64,000 bases of DNA, taken from contig NZ_KB907802.1 of NCBI RefSeq assembly GCF_000382225.1, positions 124,001 through 188,000 of the forward strand, given 5' to 3'. Numbering within the stretch: position 1 is the first letter of the stretch; every line of letters begins with the position of its first letter. The notes under the pieces were generated by a model. It was not told where the DNA came from. It saw nothing but the letters and a program-made list of their open reading frames with translations, and ran no database searches. The position numbers were made by a program, and so were the translations under genes. Positions 17,593-26,028 of the stretch are shown here, one piece after another. The DNA is from Hymenobacter aerophilus DSM 13606. GTDB lineage: Bacteria; Bacteroidota; Bacteroidia; Cytophagales; Hymenobacteraceae.

Positions 17593-19941
17593 ATGCTCCC
17601 CGATCAACCGACCCCCACCGGCGCTTCCGGCGTCGACGCCACCCCCGAATCGCCCCAGCAGATTCTGGCCCGCCGCCTCGCCGAACTCGACGCCAACACG
17701 TCTGCCGACCAGCCCGCCGGCACCGCCCCGGAATCGGCCCCGGCCACCGATGCGCCGGACGATATCAGCGAACATGCTGCCCAGGGTACTGCCCCGCTGC
17801 CGGCCGGTCAGCCCGCCGGTGCCGGCACGGCCGAGCCGTCGGCCATGGCCACCGAATCGGCCGCAGCAGCGGCCAGCGCGCCCGTCGAGCCCACCGATGT
17901 GCCGGCCCCGCCCGCCCCTACCGCCACCACGCCCCCGGCCGAGATGCCCGAGCCCACCAACGCCCCCACCGCAACCGGCGACCAGTCAGACGCTAAACCG
18001 GCTGCTACTTCTGCGGAAGGCGCTGCGGCCGCCGAAACCAGCGCCGCCACCGAGGCGCCCCACGTAACGCCCGTGGTAGACGTGCCCGCCGACGAAACAG
18101 TGGCTGAGGCCCTGGAAGCCACGCCCGGCGTCGGCTCGCTGCCCACTTCTTCCGACGCGCTGGCCAGCCCCGACACCACGACCACGGCCCACCAGCCGGC
18201 CGGCCGGCCGGAAACGGCTGCGGCCGGCACGGACGCTGATTTTGACGGGCTAAACCGCGCCGCCCAGGCAGCCCACCTGCGCGGGCTGCTGGGCCAGGCC
18301 AACGCCGGCAAAAACCGCAAAACCATTTCCGACCTCTACCGCCGCTACGAAACCAGCCTCAAAACCGACCGCACCGAACAGCGCCGCCAGTTTGTGGAGG
18401 CCGGCGGCACGGCCGAGGACTTCACCCCCTCGAATCCCGAGGGCCACACCGAGCTGACCCAGGCCTACCAGGAGTTCCGCGCCAGCAAGGTGCGCGACGC
18501 CAAGGCCGAGGACGAGCAGCGTGGCAAAAACCTGGCCCGCAAGCAGCAGCTGCTCGACCAGCTGCGCCAGCTCGTGGAGTCGGCCGAGACGGAGGACAGC
18601 TCGGCCCGCATCAAGAGCCTGCAAAGTGAGTGGAAAAGCACCGGCCCGGTGCCCCAGACCGACTCGCAGGAGCTCTGGAACAGCTACCACGCCCTGCTCG
18701 ACATCTATTACAACAACCGCGGCCTGTTCTTCGAGATGAAGGAGCTGGACCGCCGCCGCAACCAGGAAGCCAAGGAGGCGCTGATTGTGCGGGCTGAGGC
18801 GCTGGCTGACCAGACCAACATCAACAAAGCCACCCAGGAGCTGCGCCAGCTGCACGAGGAGTGGAAGCACATCGGGCCGGTGCCCAACGAGCAGCGCGAG
18901 CCGCTGTGGCAGCGCTTTTTGCAGGCCTCGGAGCTGGTGCATGGCCGTCGGCAGGAAGCCAATGCCAGCCGCAACGCCGAGGAAACGGCTAACCTGGAGC
19001 GCAAAACCGCTTTGCTGGAGCAGATTATGCCCTTCGGCGAGTTCGAAACGGAGCGCGTGAACGAGTGGCGCGGCAAAACCGATGAGCTGCAGCAGCTCAA
19101 GCAGCAGTGGGATGCCGCCGGCCTCGTGCCGCGCAAGCAGGCCGAGCAGATCAACAAGCAGTTCTGGAGCGCCTACAAGGGCTTTTTTCAGAAGAAAAAC
19201 CAGTTCTTCAAGGCCCTCGATGAGGAGAAGAACGCCAACCTGAAGCGCAAGCTGGAAATGTGCGAGCAGGCCGAAGCCGCCCTGCAAAACCCCGATTGGG
19301 AAGCCAGCCGCCAGACCGTCATTCAGCTTCAGAAAGAATGGAAGCTGGTGGGCCGGGTACCCGAAAAGCAGTCGGACAAGGTGTGGAAGCGGTTCCGCAC
19401 GGCCTGCGACGCTTTCTTCGACCGCAAAAAAGAGGAAGGCCGCCAGCGCGAGCAGCAGGTGCAGCAGCTCAGCGAAGACCAGACCAACCACTTGGCTACC
19501 GTAGCCGAGTCCGTAGCGGCTCTCTCGCCCGAGCAGCCCGGCACGCTCGAAGGCTTCCGCGCGCACGTAGCGGGCTGGCGCGCCTTCGATGGCGCCACCC
19601 GCCAGCAGGCCGACGAGCGGTTCCAGAAGCTGATGGAGCAGTACCTGACCCACGTGCCCGACCTGGCCTACCAGGACCGCACCGACCTGCTGTTCAGCCT
19701 GCAGGTCGAGCGCCTCAAGGCCTCGCCCGAGTCGCAGCAGCTCCTTTACAAGAAAGAGCAGGCCCTGCGCCGGGAAATCAGCGAGCTGGAAAACGACATC
19801 TCGACGCTGCAAACCAACCTGGAGTTCTTCGCCCGCTCGAAAAATGCGGCCCAACTCCGCGGCGAGTACCAGGGCCGCGTCGATGAAGCCCAGACCCGCA
19901 TCGAGAACCTGAAGCGCCAGCTGAAGGCCGTGCGCAGCTAG
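17593..19941 (+). CDS. DUF349-repeat protein with long Ala/Pro/Thr-rich N-terminus
   Basis: The 782-residue protein has a disordered acidic-neutral first third (residues 1-215) rich in Ala, Pro, Thr and Glu, then at least four DUF349 helical repeats. Each repeat ends with a W-x5-G-x-VP step: WKSTGPVPQTDS, WKHIGPVPNEQR, WDAAGLVPRKQA, WKLVGRVPEKQS. The C-terminus is a coiled coil (ISELENDISTLQTNLEFFAR). DUF349 proteins are poorly understood; the fold is a long helical rod and some members have been tied to RNA or cell-envelope functions, which I cannot confirm here. Start set by MLPDQPTPTG after the previous stop. A clear terminator follows. Confidence 0.85.
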   Translation: MLPDQPTPTGASGVDATPESPQQILARRLAELDANTSADQPAGTAPESAPATDAPDDISEHAAQGTAPLPAGQPAGAGTAEPSAMATESAAAAASAPVEPTDVPAPPAPTATTPPAEMPEPTNAPTATGDQSDAKPAATSAEGAAAAETSAATEAPHVTPVVDVPADETVAEALEATPGVGSLPTSSDALASPDTTTTAHQPAGRPETAAAGTDADFDGLNRAAQAAHLRGLLGQANAGKNRKTISDLYRRYETSLKTDRTEQRRQFVEAGGTAEDFTPSNPEGHTELTQAYQEFRASKVRDAKAEDEQRGKNLARKQQLLDQLRQLVESAETEDSSARIKSLQSEWKSTGPVPQTDSQELWNSYHALLDIYYNNRGLFFEMKELDRRRNQEAKEALIVRAEALADQTNINKATQELRQLHEEWKHIGPVPNEQREPLWQRFLQASELVHGRRQEANASRNAEETANLERKTALLEQIMPFGEFETERVNEWRGKTDELQQLKQQWDAAGLVPRKQAEQINKQFWSAYKGFFQKKNQFFKALDEEKNANLKRKLEMCEQAEAALQNPDWEASRQTVIQLQKEWKLVGRVPEKQSDKVWKRFRTACDAFFDRKKEEGRQREQQVQQLSEDQTNHLATVAESVAALSPEQPGTLEGFRAHVAGWRAFDGATRQQADERFQKLMEQYLTHVPDLAYQDRTDLLFSLQVERLKASPESQQLLYKKEQALRREISELENDISTLQTNLEFFARSKNAAQLRGEYQGRVDEAQTRIENLKRQLKAVRS

Positions 19942-19966
19942 CGTTTCGCAGCGCTCAGCTTCTTTG

Positions 19967-20000
19967 AAATGCCCCGCTACTTCAGGTAGCGGGGCATTTT
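19967..20000 (+). terminator. Rho-independent terminator of the DUF349 gene
   Basis: A 14-bp stem AAATGCCCCGCTAC / GTAGCGGGGCATTT closes on TTCAG and is followed by a T run, 25 bases after the stop. Confidence 0.9.
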
Positions 20001-20055
20001 ATGTTCCGGTCCGTTAGGAAGTTAGGGTAGCCTAACAGGAAATTTGCGTCGATTG

Positions 20056-20087
20056 CTTGGCGGGTTCACGGGCAAAACCTACTTTTG
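20056..20087 (+). promoter_or_regulatory. Promoter of tRNA-Thr
   Basis: CTTGG at 20056-20060 and TACTTTTG at 20080-20087 are separated by 19 bases, matching the Bacteroidota -33/-7 arrangement. Transcription would begin about 6 bases before the mature tRNA. Confidence 0.65.
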
Positions 20088-20099
20088 CACCACTTCCCC

Positions 20100-20172
<73 letters not shown>

Positions 20173-20189
20173 CACGTATTTAATCCCGG

Positions 20190-20243
20190 AACGCCCGGAA
20201 AGTCGCTCATCTGGCAACAGAAGCGGTTTTCCGGGCGTTTTCG
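20190..20243 (+). terminator. Hairpin after tRNA-Thr
   Basis: AACGCCCGGAAA at 20190-20201 pairs with TTTCCGGGCGTT at 20228-20239 across a 26-base loop, followed by TTTT. Two direct copies of TAATCCCGGAA (near 20181 and 20275) flank this part of the integrase leader. Confidence 0.6.
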
Positions 20244-20321
20244 CGTTTCGTCTAATCCCCCTTCTAGTTGATGTAATCCCGGAAACACGTCCCAGTACAC
20301 GCCCCACTAAATGCCCCACTT

Positions 20322-21611
20322 ATGACTATCCAGTTTCAACATCGGACGGAGAACATTAATGAGGAAGGTTACTCTGTTATCTACCTGGTGGCCCATTTCA
20401 ATCAGAAGCGGCTGCGGGTGACTACAGGCGAGAAGTGTTTACCCGCGCAATGGGATGAGCGCAAGCAGCAGTTCCGGCGCTCGTACCCAGGCTACCAGGA
20501 AGCCAACGAGCTGCTGGCTGCACTAGCGGCCCGGCTGACCGAGGCCCACCGCCGGCAGCGGGCCGAAGGCCTCACCCCTACTCCGGCCAGCCTCAAAGAG
20601 GCCCTGGACCCCGCCCCGGCCCCAGTGGTGCGCGAGCAGAACCTGGTAGTGCTGATGGGCGAGTTTCGGGACGTGCTGCGCGGGCGGGGCTACATGTACG
20701 AGACGCTGCGCCACTACCTGGTGGTGAGCAACTGGCTGCGCGACTTCGAAAAGCACCGTCGCCGGCCGCTGCGGGCCGACAAGTACACGCTGGCCGAGCA
20801 CGACGCGCTGCTGCACTTTCTGACCATCACGCGGGAGCTGGCCCCCAACTCGGTGTACACGGCCGTGAAGGACTTGAAAACGCTGCTCAACTACCTGCAC
20901 AAAGAGCGGGGCTACGAGCTGGCCCTGGAAGTGAAGGGCCTCAAGGCCACCAGCGTGGACGTGGACAAGGTGTATCTGACGGCCGCGGAGCTGGAGCGGC
21001 TACGCGTGGCCGTGCTGCCCTCGACGCTGGTGCCGGTGCGGGACGTGTTCTTGTTCTGCTGCTACACCGGCCTGCGCTACTCGGATGTGCGCCAACTGCA
21101 CCAGGGCAACCTGTCGGGTTGGGAAAGTGGGCAGCTGCTGCGCCTGACGCAGAGCAAGACCCGGCGGCCGGTGAGCATTTACCTCACGGAGGTGGCGCGC
21201 GGGATTCTCGACCGCTACGCCGGGGAGCGGGCCCGGCTGCTGCCGGTGTATGAAAACCAGGTGATGAACCGCTACCTCAAGCGCATCTGCCGGCTGGCGG
21301 GGGTGCTGGATGCGGTGGAAGTGGTGGCCATCCGGGCGGGGCGGGTGGAAAAGCAGCAGCGCAGCAAATACGAGCTGGTGACCATGCACACGGCCCGCCA
21401 CACCTTCGCCACGCAGAGCCTGCTGCGGGGTATGCCGGTGGAAGTGCTGCAGAAGGTGCTGGGGCACGCCAACATCAAGACGACGCTGATCTACGCCAAA
21501 ATCGTGGAGGACTTCCAGCACCTGACCATGCGGCGGATTTGGGAGGGAGAGCCGACGGAATCAACCGCCCAAACAGTGCCCGCGCTGTGCGCGGTGGAAC
21601 CGGCAGCCTAA
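20322..21611 (+). CDS. Tyrosine recombinase / site-specific integrase
   Basis: The 429-residue protein is a phage/ICE-type integrase of the Bacteroidota group with an Arm-DNA-binding N-terminus, a SAM-like core-binding domain (about 110-210) and a catalytic domain. All catalytic residues are visible: Arg in YTGLRYSDVRQL, Lys in TQSKTRRPVS, His and Arg in HTARHTFATQSL, His in LGHANIKTT, and Tyr in LIYAKIVED. It would catalyse strand exchange between element and chromosome. The position right after tRNA-Thr, reading away from it, is the classic layout for integration into a tRNA 3' end. Six 11-bp repeats follow 65 bases after its stop. Confidence 0.95.
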   Translation: MTIQFQHRTENINEEGYSVIYLVAHFNQKRLRVTTGEKCLPAQWDERKQQFRRSYPGYQEANELLAALAARLTEAHRRQRAEGLTPTPASLKEALDPAPAPVVREQNLVVLMGEFRDVLRGRGYMYETLRHYLVVSNWLRDFEKHRRRPLRADKYTLAEHDALLHFLTITRELAPNSVYTAVKDLKTLLNYLHKERGYELALEVKGLKATSVDVDKVYLTAAELERLRVAVLPSTLVPVRDVFLFCCYTGLRYSDVRQLHQGNLSGWESGQLLRLTQSKTRRPVSIYLTEVARGILDRYAGERARLLPVYENQVMNRYLKRICRLAGVLDAVEVVAIRAGRVEKQQRSKYELVTMHTARHTFATQSLLRGMPVEVLQKVLGHANIKTTLIYAKIVEDFQHLTMRRIWEGEPTESTAQTVPALCAVEPAA

Positions 21612-21676
21612 GGGTGTTGCCAGGCTGGTTCGGCCCCGGCCTAAGGCCGGCGGACGGGTGCGCCGGCTGGGCGCAG

Positions 21677-21742
21677 GTCATACGCAAGTCATACCTAAGC
21701 CATACTCCAGCCATACTCCAGCCATACTCCAGCCATACTTCA
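21677..21742. repeat. Six tandem 11-bp repeats (iteron-like)
   Basis: Units GTCATACGCAA, GTCATACCTAA, three identical GCCATACTCCA and GCCATACTTCA run head to tail with no gap. The 11-bp period puts every unit on nearly the same face of the helix, as for protein-binding iterons. They lie between the integrase gene and the convergent small gene, so arm-type integrase sites, an excisionase site or a replication iteron are all possible. Confidence 0.85.
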
Positions 21743-21766
21743 GGGGCGGGCAAGCCCCCACGTGAG

Positions 21767-21979
21767 CTACCGGCGGCCGGTGGCGGCGGGGCCGTTGATG
21801 GCGGCGGTGACCTCGGGCTCGGGCAGGTGGGTGTAGGCGCAGAACTCGCCTACTGAAACGTAGGAGCCGGTGGGCTTGCCGTAGGCGAGACGGATGCGCT
21901 GCAGCAGCCGCTTGCCGGCCGTGTACTGGGTACCGGTTAGCTGCGCCGCGTCTTTGGGGTAAATGCAGACCTGGGGCAT
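21767..21979 (-). CDS. Small hypothetical protein of mobile-element type
   Basis: The 70-residue protein starts MPQVCIYPKDAAQLTGTQYT and goes on AGKRLLQRIRLAYGKP and YVSVGEFCAYTHLPEPEV. I recall a Bacteroidota family of about 70-120 residues with the pattern IYPKD-x(3)-TG-x(4)-R-x-L found near integrases and tRNA genes. The order of helices resembles a small helix-turn-helix or excisionase-like protein, but this is inference. I chose the ATG at 21979 because homologous-looking sequence begins there and a promoter box lies 31 bases upstream. Confidence 0.6.
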   Translation of the reverse strand: MPQVCIYPKDAAQLTGTQYTAGKRLLQRIRLAYGKPTGSYVSVGEFCAYTHLPEPEVTAAINGPAATGRR

Positions 21980-22009
21980 GTGGGGTCTTTTGAGGTCTAT
22001 TGGAATAGC

Positions 22010-22017
22010 TAAATATA
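22010..22017 (-). promoter_or_regulatory. -7 promoter element in shared element motif
   Basis: The reverse strand reads TTTCGTTGTATATTTAGC across 22009-22026, with TATATTTA at the -7 position. Related words precede the leftward operon (28582-28589) and the endolysin gene (31117-31124). Confidence 0.5.
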
Positions 22018-22049
22018 CAACGAAATAGAATAGCCAGTAGGTTAGCGGC

Positions 22050-22592
22050 ATGAACGTGCTTCTCCCTTTCCGGCTGGTATTACTCGTGGTGCTCCTGAAT
22101 GGCGCCCACTATGGGCGGGCCCAGGCAATAGTGCGCGTGAGCCGGGTGGTGGACGCCGATACCTACGAAATAATCAGCCAAAACCGGCGCGAGCGGGTAC
22201 GACTACTGGGCGTGGATGCGCCGGAGCGCAGCCAGCCGTTCGGGCCGGCGGCCACCGACTCGGTGCGGGCGCTGCTGAGCGCGGCCGGCGGGCTGGTAGA
22301 GCTGACGCGCACCGGCACCGACCGGTACGGGCGGATGCTGGGCGCGGTGCGGGTGGGCCTCACTCCTGCCGGGCGGCTGGTGGCCCTGGATTCGGTGCTG
22401 GTGGCGCGGGGTTGGGCCTGGGCCTATGCGCCGGGCCGGCAGCGGGTACGCTGGGTACAGGAGCAGCAGCGGGCCCAGGCCGGCGGGCGGGGGCTGTGGC
22501 GCTGCGGCGTGGCCGCGGCCGTGCCGCCCGGGCTGTGGCGGGGGTTCAAACAGGAAATAAAGCGGCGCTACCGGGTTGACTGCCCCCGGTAG
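22050..22592 (+). CDS. Secreted thermonuclease-like (SNase) protein
   Basis: The 180-residue protein starts with a hydrophobic signal (LVLLVVLLNGAHYGRAQA) followed by a staphylococcal-nuclease OB domain: VVDADTYEI with the metal Asp, RVRLLGVDAPERSQPFG with the catalytic Arg, Asp and Glu, and DRYGRMLGAV with the second Arg. All active-site residues equal to Asp21, Arg35, Asp40, Glu43 and Arg87 are present. It should cut DNA and RNA outside the cytoplasm with calcium. Mobile elements and their hosts often carry such nucleases; a role in nucleic acid uptake or defence is guesswork. It diverges from the small gene at 21979. Confidence 0.85.
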   Translation: MNVLLPFRLVLLVVLLNGAHYGRAQAIVRVSRVVDADTYEIISQNRRERVRLLGVDAPERSQPFGPAATDSVRALLSAAGGLVELTRTGTDRYGRMLGAVRVGLTPAGRLVALDSVLVARGWAWAYAPGRQRVRWVQEQQRAQAGGRGLWRCGVAAAVPPGLWRGFKQEIKRRYRVDCPR

Positions 22593-22646
22593 GGCAAAGA
22601 CGCAGCGAAGGCAGTCAATTTCTTCTCACCCTTTTTCCCTACCACT

Positions 22647-23366
22647 ATGGCACGTCAGACCGGCGTAATTCAAATCAGTGGCACCGTGGGCGGCGTGGTT
22701 TTCGCCAAAGACGGCACGGTGCGCCAAAAGCAGGGCTCCAACAAGAGCCAGTTCAACTCGTCCGCCTCCATGCAGCGGGTACGCGAGAATGCCAGCGAGT
22801 TTGCCACGGCGGCCTCCTCGGGTAAGCTCGTGCGCGACGCGCTGCGCCGGGTGGTGGCCCTGGCCTCCGACCGGCTCATGGTTTCGCGCCTGGCCCAGAA
22901 GATGAAGCAGATTCTCAACCTGGACGAGGACTCCGACCGTGGCGGCCGGCAGGTGCTGCCCGAGAACCTGCCGGCGCTGGTGGGCTTCGACTTCAACGCC
23001 GGCTCGGCCTTGTCGAGCACCTACTTCGGCCGGGTGGAGCCCACGCTGGACCGCGCTACCGGCACCCACGCGGTGAATCTGGGCGAGCTCAACCCCTCGC
23101 GCGACGTGGCTGCCCCGCAGGGCGCGACCCACTACCGCATCAATGCGGCCGTGGCCAGCCTCAACTTCGAGACCGGCACCTACAACAGCGCCGAGGTGAG
23201 CACGGCGGAGCTGCCGCTGGACAACGCCGTGCGACCCGCTGAAAGCCTGAGCCTGCCGCTGGTGGCCCCGGCCGACGAGTCGCTGGTGGTGGCCGTGGGC
23301 GTGGACTTCTTCCAGCAGATGAACGGCAAGTTCTACCCGTTAACTCCAACGCTTACAACGCGCTGA
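22647..23366 (+). CDS. Bacteroidota accessory protein, 3' end frameshifted
   Basis: The 239-residue product starts MARQTGVIQISGTVGGVVFA and KDGTVRQKQG, then MQRVRENASEFATAA. I recall this opening in many small Bacteroidota proteins found near phage-like genes, with no known role. The reading frame ends in TPTLTTR, but shifting frame by one base near 23340 gives NSNAYNALSVVAVG and a stop at 23384-23386, which looks like the natural C-terminus. So a 1-base indel has probably replaced the last 14 residues. The next gene on the same strand is separated by a hairpin repeat. Confidence 0.7.
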   Translation: MARQTGVIQISGTVGGVVFAKDGTVRQKQGSNKSQFNSSASMQRVRENASEFATAASSGKLVRDALRRVVALASDRLMVSRLAQKMKQILNLDEDSDRGGRQVLPENLPALVGFDFNAGSALSSTYFGRVEPTLDRATGTHAVNLGELNPSRDVAAPQGATHYRINAAVASLNFETGTYNSAEVSTAELPLDNAVRPAESLSLPLVAPADESLVVAVGVDFFQQMNGKFYPLTPTLTTR

Positions 23367-23389
23367 GCGTGGTGGCGGTGGGGTAACGG

Positions 23390-23476
23390 TTAGAAGTTAG
23401 AGGGGAGAGCTCAGAACTGAGAACCAGGCAACGGTTTACAGCCGGAGTTCTCCCCTCTTATTTACCTGACTTCTAA
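23390..23476. repeat. Palindromic intergenic repeat
   Basis: Outer arms TTAGAAGT (23390-23397) and ACTTCTAA (23469-23476), inner arms AGAGGGGAGA (23399-23408) and TCTCCCCTCT (23449-23458). It may terminate the upstream gene. Confidence 0.6.
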
Positions 23477-23550
23477 GCGCTAAATTCTACCATCTAACAC
23501 AAACTCCAAAGGCAACTACCACTCCCTACCAACGGCAATTCCGCACCCGC

Positions 23551-23967
23551 ATGAAGCGGGCGCTGCGGCTGCGCGCTTCGGCTGATTCCAAGGCCCGGCG
23601 CTACGCCCAAAAGCTGGCCGACGCGCTGCGCCTCAGCCAGGATGCAGCCGCGCAGATGAACGCGCTTAACCAACTCTACAACGTGGACGTGAGCACCCAA
23701 ACTATTCTGGTGCACGACCTGCTCGACGTACTGCAGCCCGGGCAGCTGAGCACGGCGCTGGGCCAGAGCACGCCGGGTGAGGAGCTGCAGCTGTTCAACC
23801 CAATTCCGGACGGCAACGGCGGGCAGCCACTGCCAGCGGATGCACTATTTGGCGAGGTGGTGGCCGGGCCGCCAATTGTTCCGCCTCCAGATAGCTTGGT
23901 GGCCAAAGCAGTACCGCTGCCGACGGCTATTGAGGATGGTTCAGCGGCCGATTCGCCGACCGCTTAG
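23551..23967 (+). CDS. Hypothetical protein with basic N-terminus and Pro-rich tail
   Basis: The 138-residue protein begins MKRALRLRASADSKARRYAQ, a basic helix, continues with a helical middle (ALRLSQDAAAQMNALNQLYN) and ends in a Pro/Asp/Ala-rich tail. The same frame is open for about 16 codons upstream (ending YQRQFRTR), also basic, but has no ATG, so the true start is uncertain. I do not recognise a family. A strong terminator lies 18 bases after the stop, which supports a real transcript. Confidence 0.5.
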   Translation: MKRALRLRASADSKARRYAQKLADALRLSQDAAAQMNALNQLYNVDVSTQTILVHDLLDVLQPGQLSTALGQSTPGEELQLFNPIPDGNGGQPLPADALFGEVVAGPPIVPPPDSLVAKAVPLPTAIEDGSAADSPTA

Positions 23968-23985
23968 GTCTGTTCGCGTTTACTG

Positions 23986-24024
23986 AAAAGACCAGCCCCC
24001 AAGCATAAGGGCTGGTCTTTTTTT
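23986..24024 (+). terminator. Rho-independent terminator
   Basis: AAAAGACCAGCCC pairs with GGGCTGGTCTTTT around an 11-base loop and ends in a run of eight T. Confidence 0.9.
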
Positions 24025-24103
24025 GTCCGATTAGGTTAAAAGATGGCCGCTGGCTTTCGCACCTTTATTCTAGCTGCAGCCCTGAGCTTCACTTTACCGC
24101 TGG

Positions 24104-24889
24104 TCAGAGTATAAACTCCGCATCTGTCATGCGCAGGATGTGTGGCCCCTGCTCGGGGTAGCTTTTAGCGCCGCCGCGGTGGTCGGGCTTGCCACCGTAG
24201 GCGGTGAGTTGCTGCTGCACGGCCTGTTCGAGTGCCACGACGTCGGTGTAGCGCAGGGCCTGACCATTGATACCCTGCCGGCCGTTGGCAAATAAGACCA
24301 TCAGGTTGACCAGGTTCCGGTACGGCTGGTCGAAATAGTAGAGAACTTCCAGCCCGGCTTGCTCGCTTACTCCGGCCAGCACGTGCAGGAAGGCAGCTTT
24401 TTCAGTTTGGGGCAGGTGACAGTCAAGGCGCAGGGCGTGGTGCTCGGCGTGGTACTGGCCTTGCGATGAGCCGCCCCCAGTTCCTAACAGGCCACCATAG
24501 CGGTAAGACGGGGTCGGGTCGTGCGGGACGGCCAGGCGTAGTAGCGGCACTCCCGCGGGCGGGCGCTCGGGGGTGGCAACGGCTTGCTGCCGCCGCAAGA
24601 CCTTTTCCAGCTCGGTAGCCACATGGAAGGAGTAGTCGCTCAGGGCGTAATCGCCCAAGCGCAGGCGCAGCAGGGTTTCGTGCGGCTCGGCAAACAGGTA
24701 CGCCTCGGGGTAGCGGTCGGCAACAACCCGCACCTCGGCCAGCAAGGCGGTTGGCTCGGGGGCGCGCACGGTGGCCGTCAGCTCGGCCGGACCGTCGGCG
24801 TGTCCGCCCAGGCCCGGCCGGAAAGTGAAGAAGTCGAAGTGATACAGGCCTTCGGGGAAGCCATAGTACCAGTACACGCCTAGCAGCAT
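24104..24889 (-). CDS. Hypothetical protein, last gene of the leftward operon
   Basis: The 261-residue protein begins MLLGVYWYYGFPEGLYHFDF and has a well-ordered composition without membrane segments. A repeated alpha/beta pattern is suggested (RLRLGDYALSDYSFHVATEL, later QYHAEHHALRLDCHLPQTEK). I do not recognise a family. Its good codon structure over 260 codons and its place at the end of a run of leftward genes make it likely real. It converges with the terminator-bearing gene at 23551. Confidence 0.55.
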   Translation of the reverse strand: MLLGVYWYYGFPEGLYHFDFFTFRPGLGGHADGPAELTATVRAPEPTALLAEVRVVADRYPEAYLFAEPHETLLRLRLGDYALSDYSFHVATELEKVLRRQQAVATPERPPAGVPLLRLAVPHDPTPSYRYGGLLGTGGGSSQGQYHAEHHALRLDCHLPQTEKAAFLHVLAGVSEQAGLEVLYYFDQPYRNLVNLMVLFANGRQGINGQALRYTDVVALEQAVQQQLTAYGGKPDHRGGAKSYPEQGPHILRMTDAEFIL

Positions 24890-24956
24890 GGGGGGAAGGA
24901 AATAGTCCGCAAGTACGGTTGGTAGATGGAATTTTTACCGTCAGCAGCAAGAGCGT

Positions 24957-25277
24957 TCAGGTTAAGTCCTGCACTGGAGCGTCGGGGGCCTCGCGCAGCA
25001 CGACCTGGATGCCGTGGTCGCGGGACTGGGCGGTGGTGTACTTCTCGCTGCGGCCGATGATTTCACCGTTGGCGGCCACGTGGTTGAAGCCGTACTGGCC
25101 GCTGGCGAAATAGGACTCGAAGCGGTGGGGCTGGCAGTTGGCCTGCACCGACCGGATGCCCTTCTGGCAACTGGCCTTGGTGGTGTAGCCCTCGCCCGAC
25201 TGGACGATTTCGCCGTTGCCGGCGCGCAGGTGATACCAATACTGATTACTGCTGTGGAAAATCTGGAAGGCGGCCAT
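24957..25277 (-). CDS. DUF1508 (YegP-like) protein
   Basis: The 106-residue protein contains two DUF1508 repeats. The first has FQIFHSSNQYWYHLRAGNGE and IVQSGEGYTTKASCQKGIRSV; the second has FESYFASGQYGFNHVAANGE and IIGRSEKYTTAQSRDHGIQVV. Each is a small beta-beta-beta-alpha unit as in YegP. The role of the family is unknown. Here it sits between a RecE-like nuclease gene and the end of the operon. Confidence 0.85.
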   Translation of the reverse strand: MAAFQIFHSSNQYWYHLRAGNGEIVQSGEGYTTKASCQKGIRSVQANCQPHRFESYFASGQYGFNHVAANGEIIGRSEKYTTAQSRDHGIQVVLREAPDAPVQDLT

Positions 25278-25313
25278 AGTGTGAGGATTGAGTGGTGAAA
25301 TGATGCAGGGAAG

Positions 25314-25988
25314 TTAAGCCGCCAGCGGTAAGGCTACTGTTGGCGAGCAAGGCTGCTCAGCGTAGGCCCGGAGCAGGCGCTGGTACTTCTTGCGGCCCTG
25401 GGCCATGGTGTCGGTGTCGGCGGAGAGTTCGACCAGCCAGATTTCGTTGGGGGCCTTCTTCTGCACGCCGATGATGAGGAAGCGGTCGGCCTGGAGCACG
25501 TCGGCGTAGAAGGCGGCCTGGCGGTCGTAGTCGTACTGCTCGACGGTGGCCAGGAAGTGGTTGTAGTCGGGGCAGCTGGTGGTTTTGAAGTCGACCAATA
25601 CGCGGCGGCCAAGGCGCGGGGTGGTAAGCAGCAGGTCGGGGCGGATTTTGACGGTGAGGCCGGTGAGCTCGTGGGTGGCGGTGTGGGTGAGCTCGGGGGT
25701 GCCGCGGTAGAGCAGGTCGCGGCAGTAGCGGTTACGGCGCACGGCGGCGGTCAGCGTGTCGAGCAGCCGGCGCTGGGCCGGGGCCAGTGTGGGCGGGGGC
25801 GAGAAGCGGGCGGGCTCCAGCACGGCCTCGTGGAAGGCGGTGCCGAAGGTCAGGGCCCCGGTGTTGGCGCGGCGGGGCTGGCCGAGCAGTTCGGCCTTGA
25901 GGGTGGACAGGTCGGTATTAGAGACGTGGGGCAGGGCGCGGTGCTGGGCCTGGGTCAGCTGGGAGTGCGCAGTGAGGTTGGTGAACAT
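25314..25988 (-). CDS. PD-(D/E)XK exonuclease, RecE-like phage recombination type
   Basis: The 224-residue protein matches the DUF3799/RecE-type nuclease family: SNTDLSTLKAELLG near the start, FGTAFHEAVLEP, then TVKIRPDLLLTT and VLVDFKTTSCPDYNHFL, where D and the DFK Asp-Lys form the PD-(D/E)XK centre, and QAAFYADVLQADRF carrying the family Gln-Tyr motif. Such enzymes chew double-stranded DNA ends 5' to 3' and pair with a single-strand annealing protein in phages. The next upstream genes at 26029 and 26403 are candidates for such a partner by position only. Confidence 0.82.
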   Translation of the reverse strand: MFTNLTAHSQLTQAQHRALPHVSNTDLSTLKAELLGQPRRANTGALTFGTAFHEAVLEPARFSPPPTLAPAQRRLLDTLTAAVRRNRYCRDLLYRGTPELTHTATHELTGLTVKIRPDLLLTTPRLGRRVLVDFKTTSCPDYNHFLATVEQYDYDRQAAFYADVLQADRFLIIGVQKKAPNEIWLVELSADTDTMAQGRKKYQRLLRAYAEQPCSPTVALPLAA

Positions 25989-25996
25989 AGCAATGG

Positions 25997-26023
25997 TTTT
26001 TTAGCTGTTAGCTGAGAGCTAAT
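25997..26023. repeat. Dispersed AGCTGTTAGCTG-type repeat, copy 2
   Basis: Reads TTTTTTAGCTGTTAGCTGAG then AGCT, immediately before the start codon of the RecE-like gene. Same word set as 10312-10340 and 37170-37250. Confidence 0.6.
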
Positions 26024-26028
26024 GAAGA

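Noticed and set aside
18250..19854. A 534-codon frame opposite the DUF349 gene
   Set aside because: Leu/Gly/His-rich product typical of antisense to Gln/Lys/Glu-rich coiled-coil coding DNA. No start context and no family.
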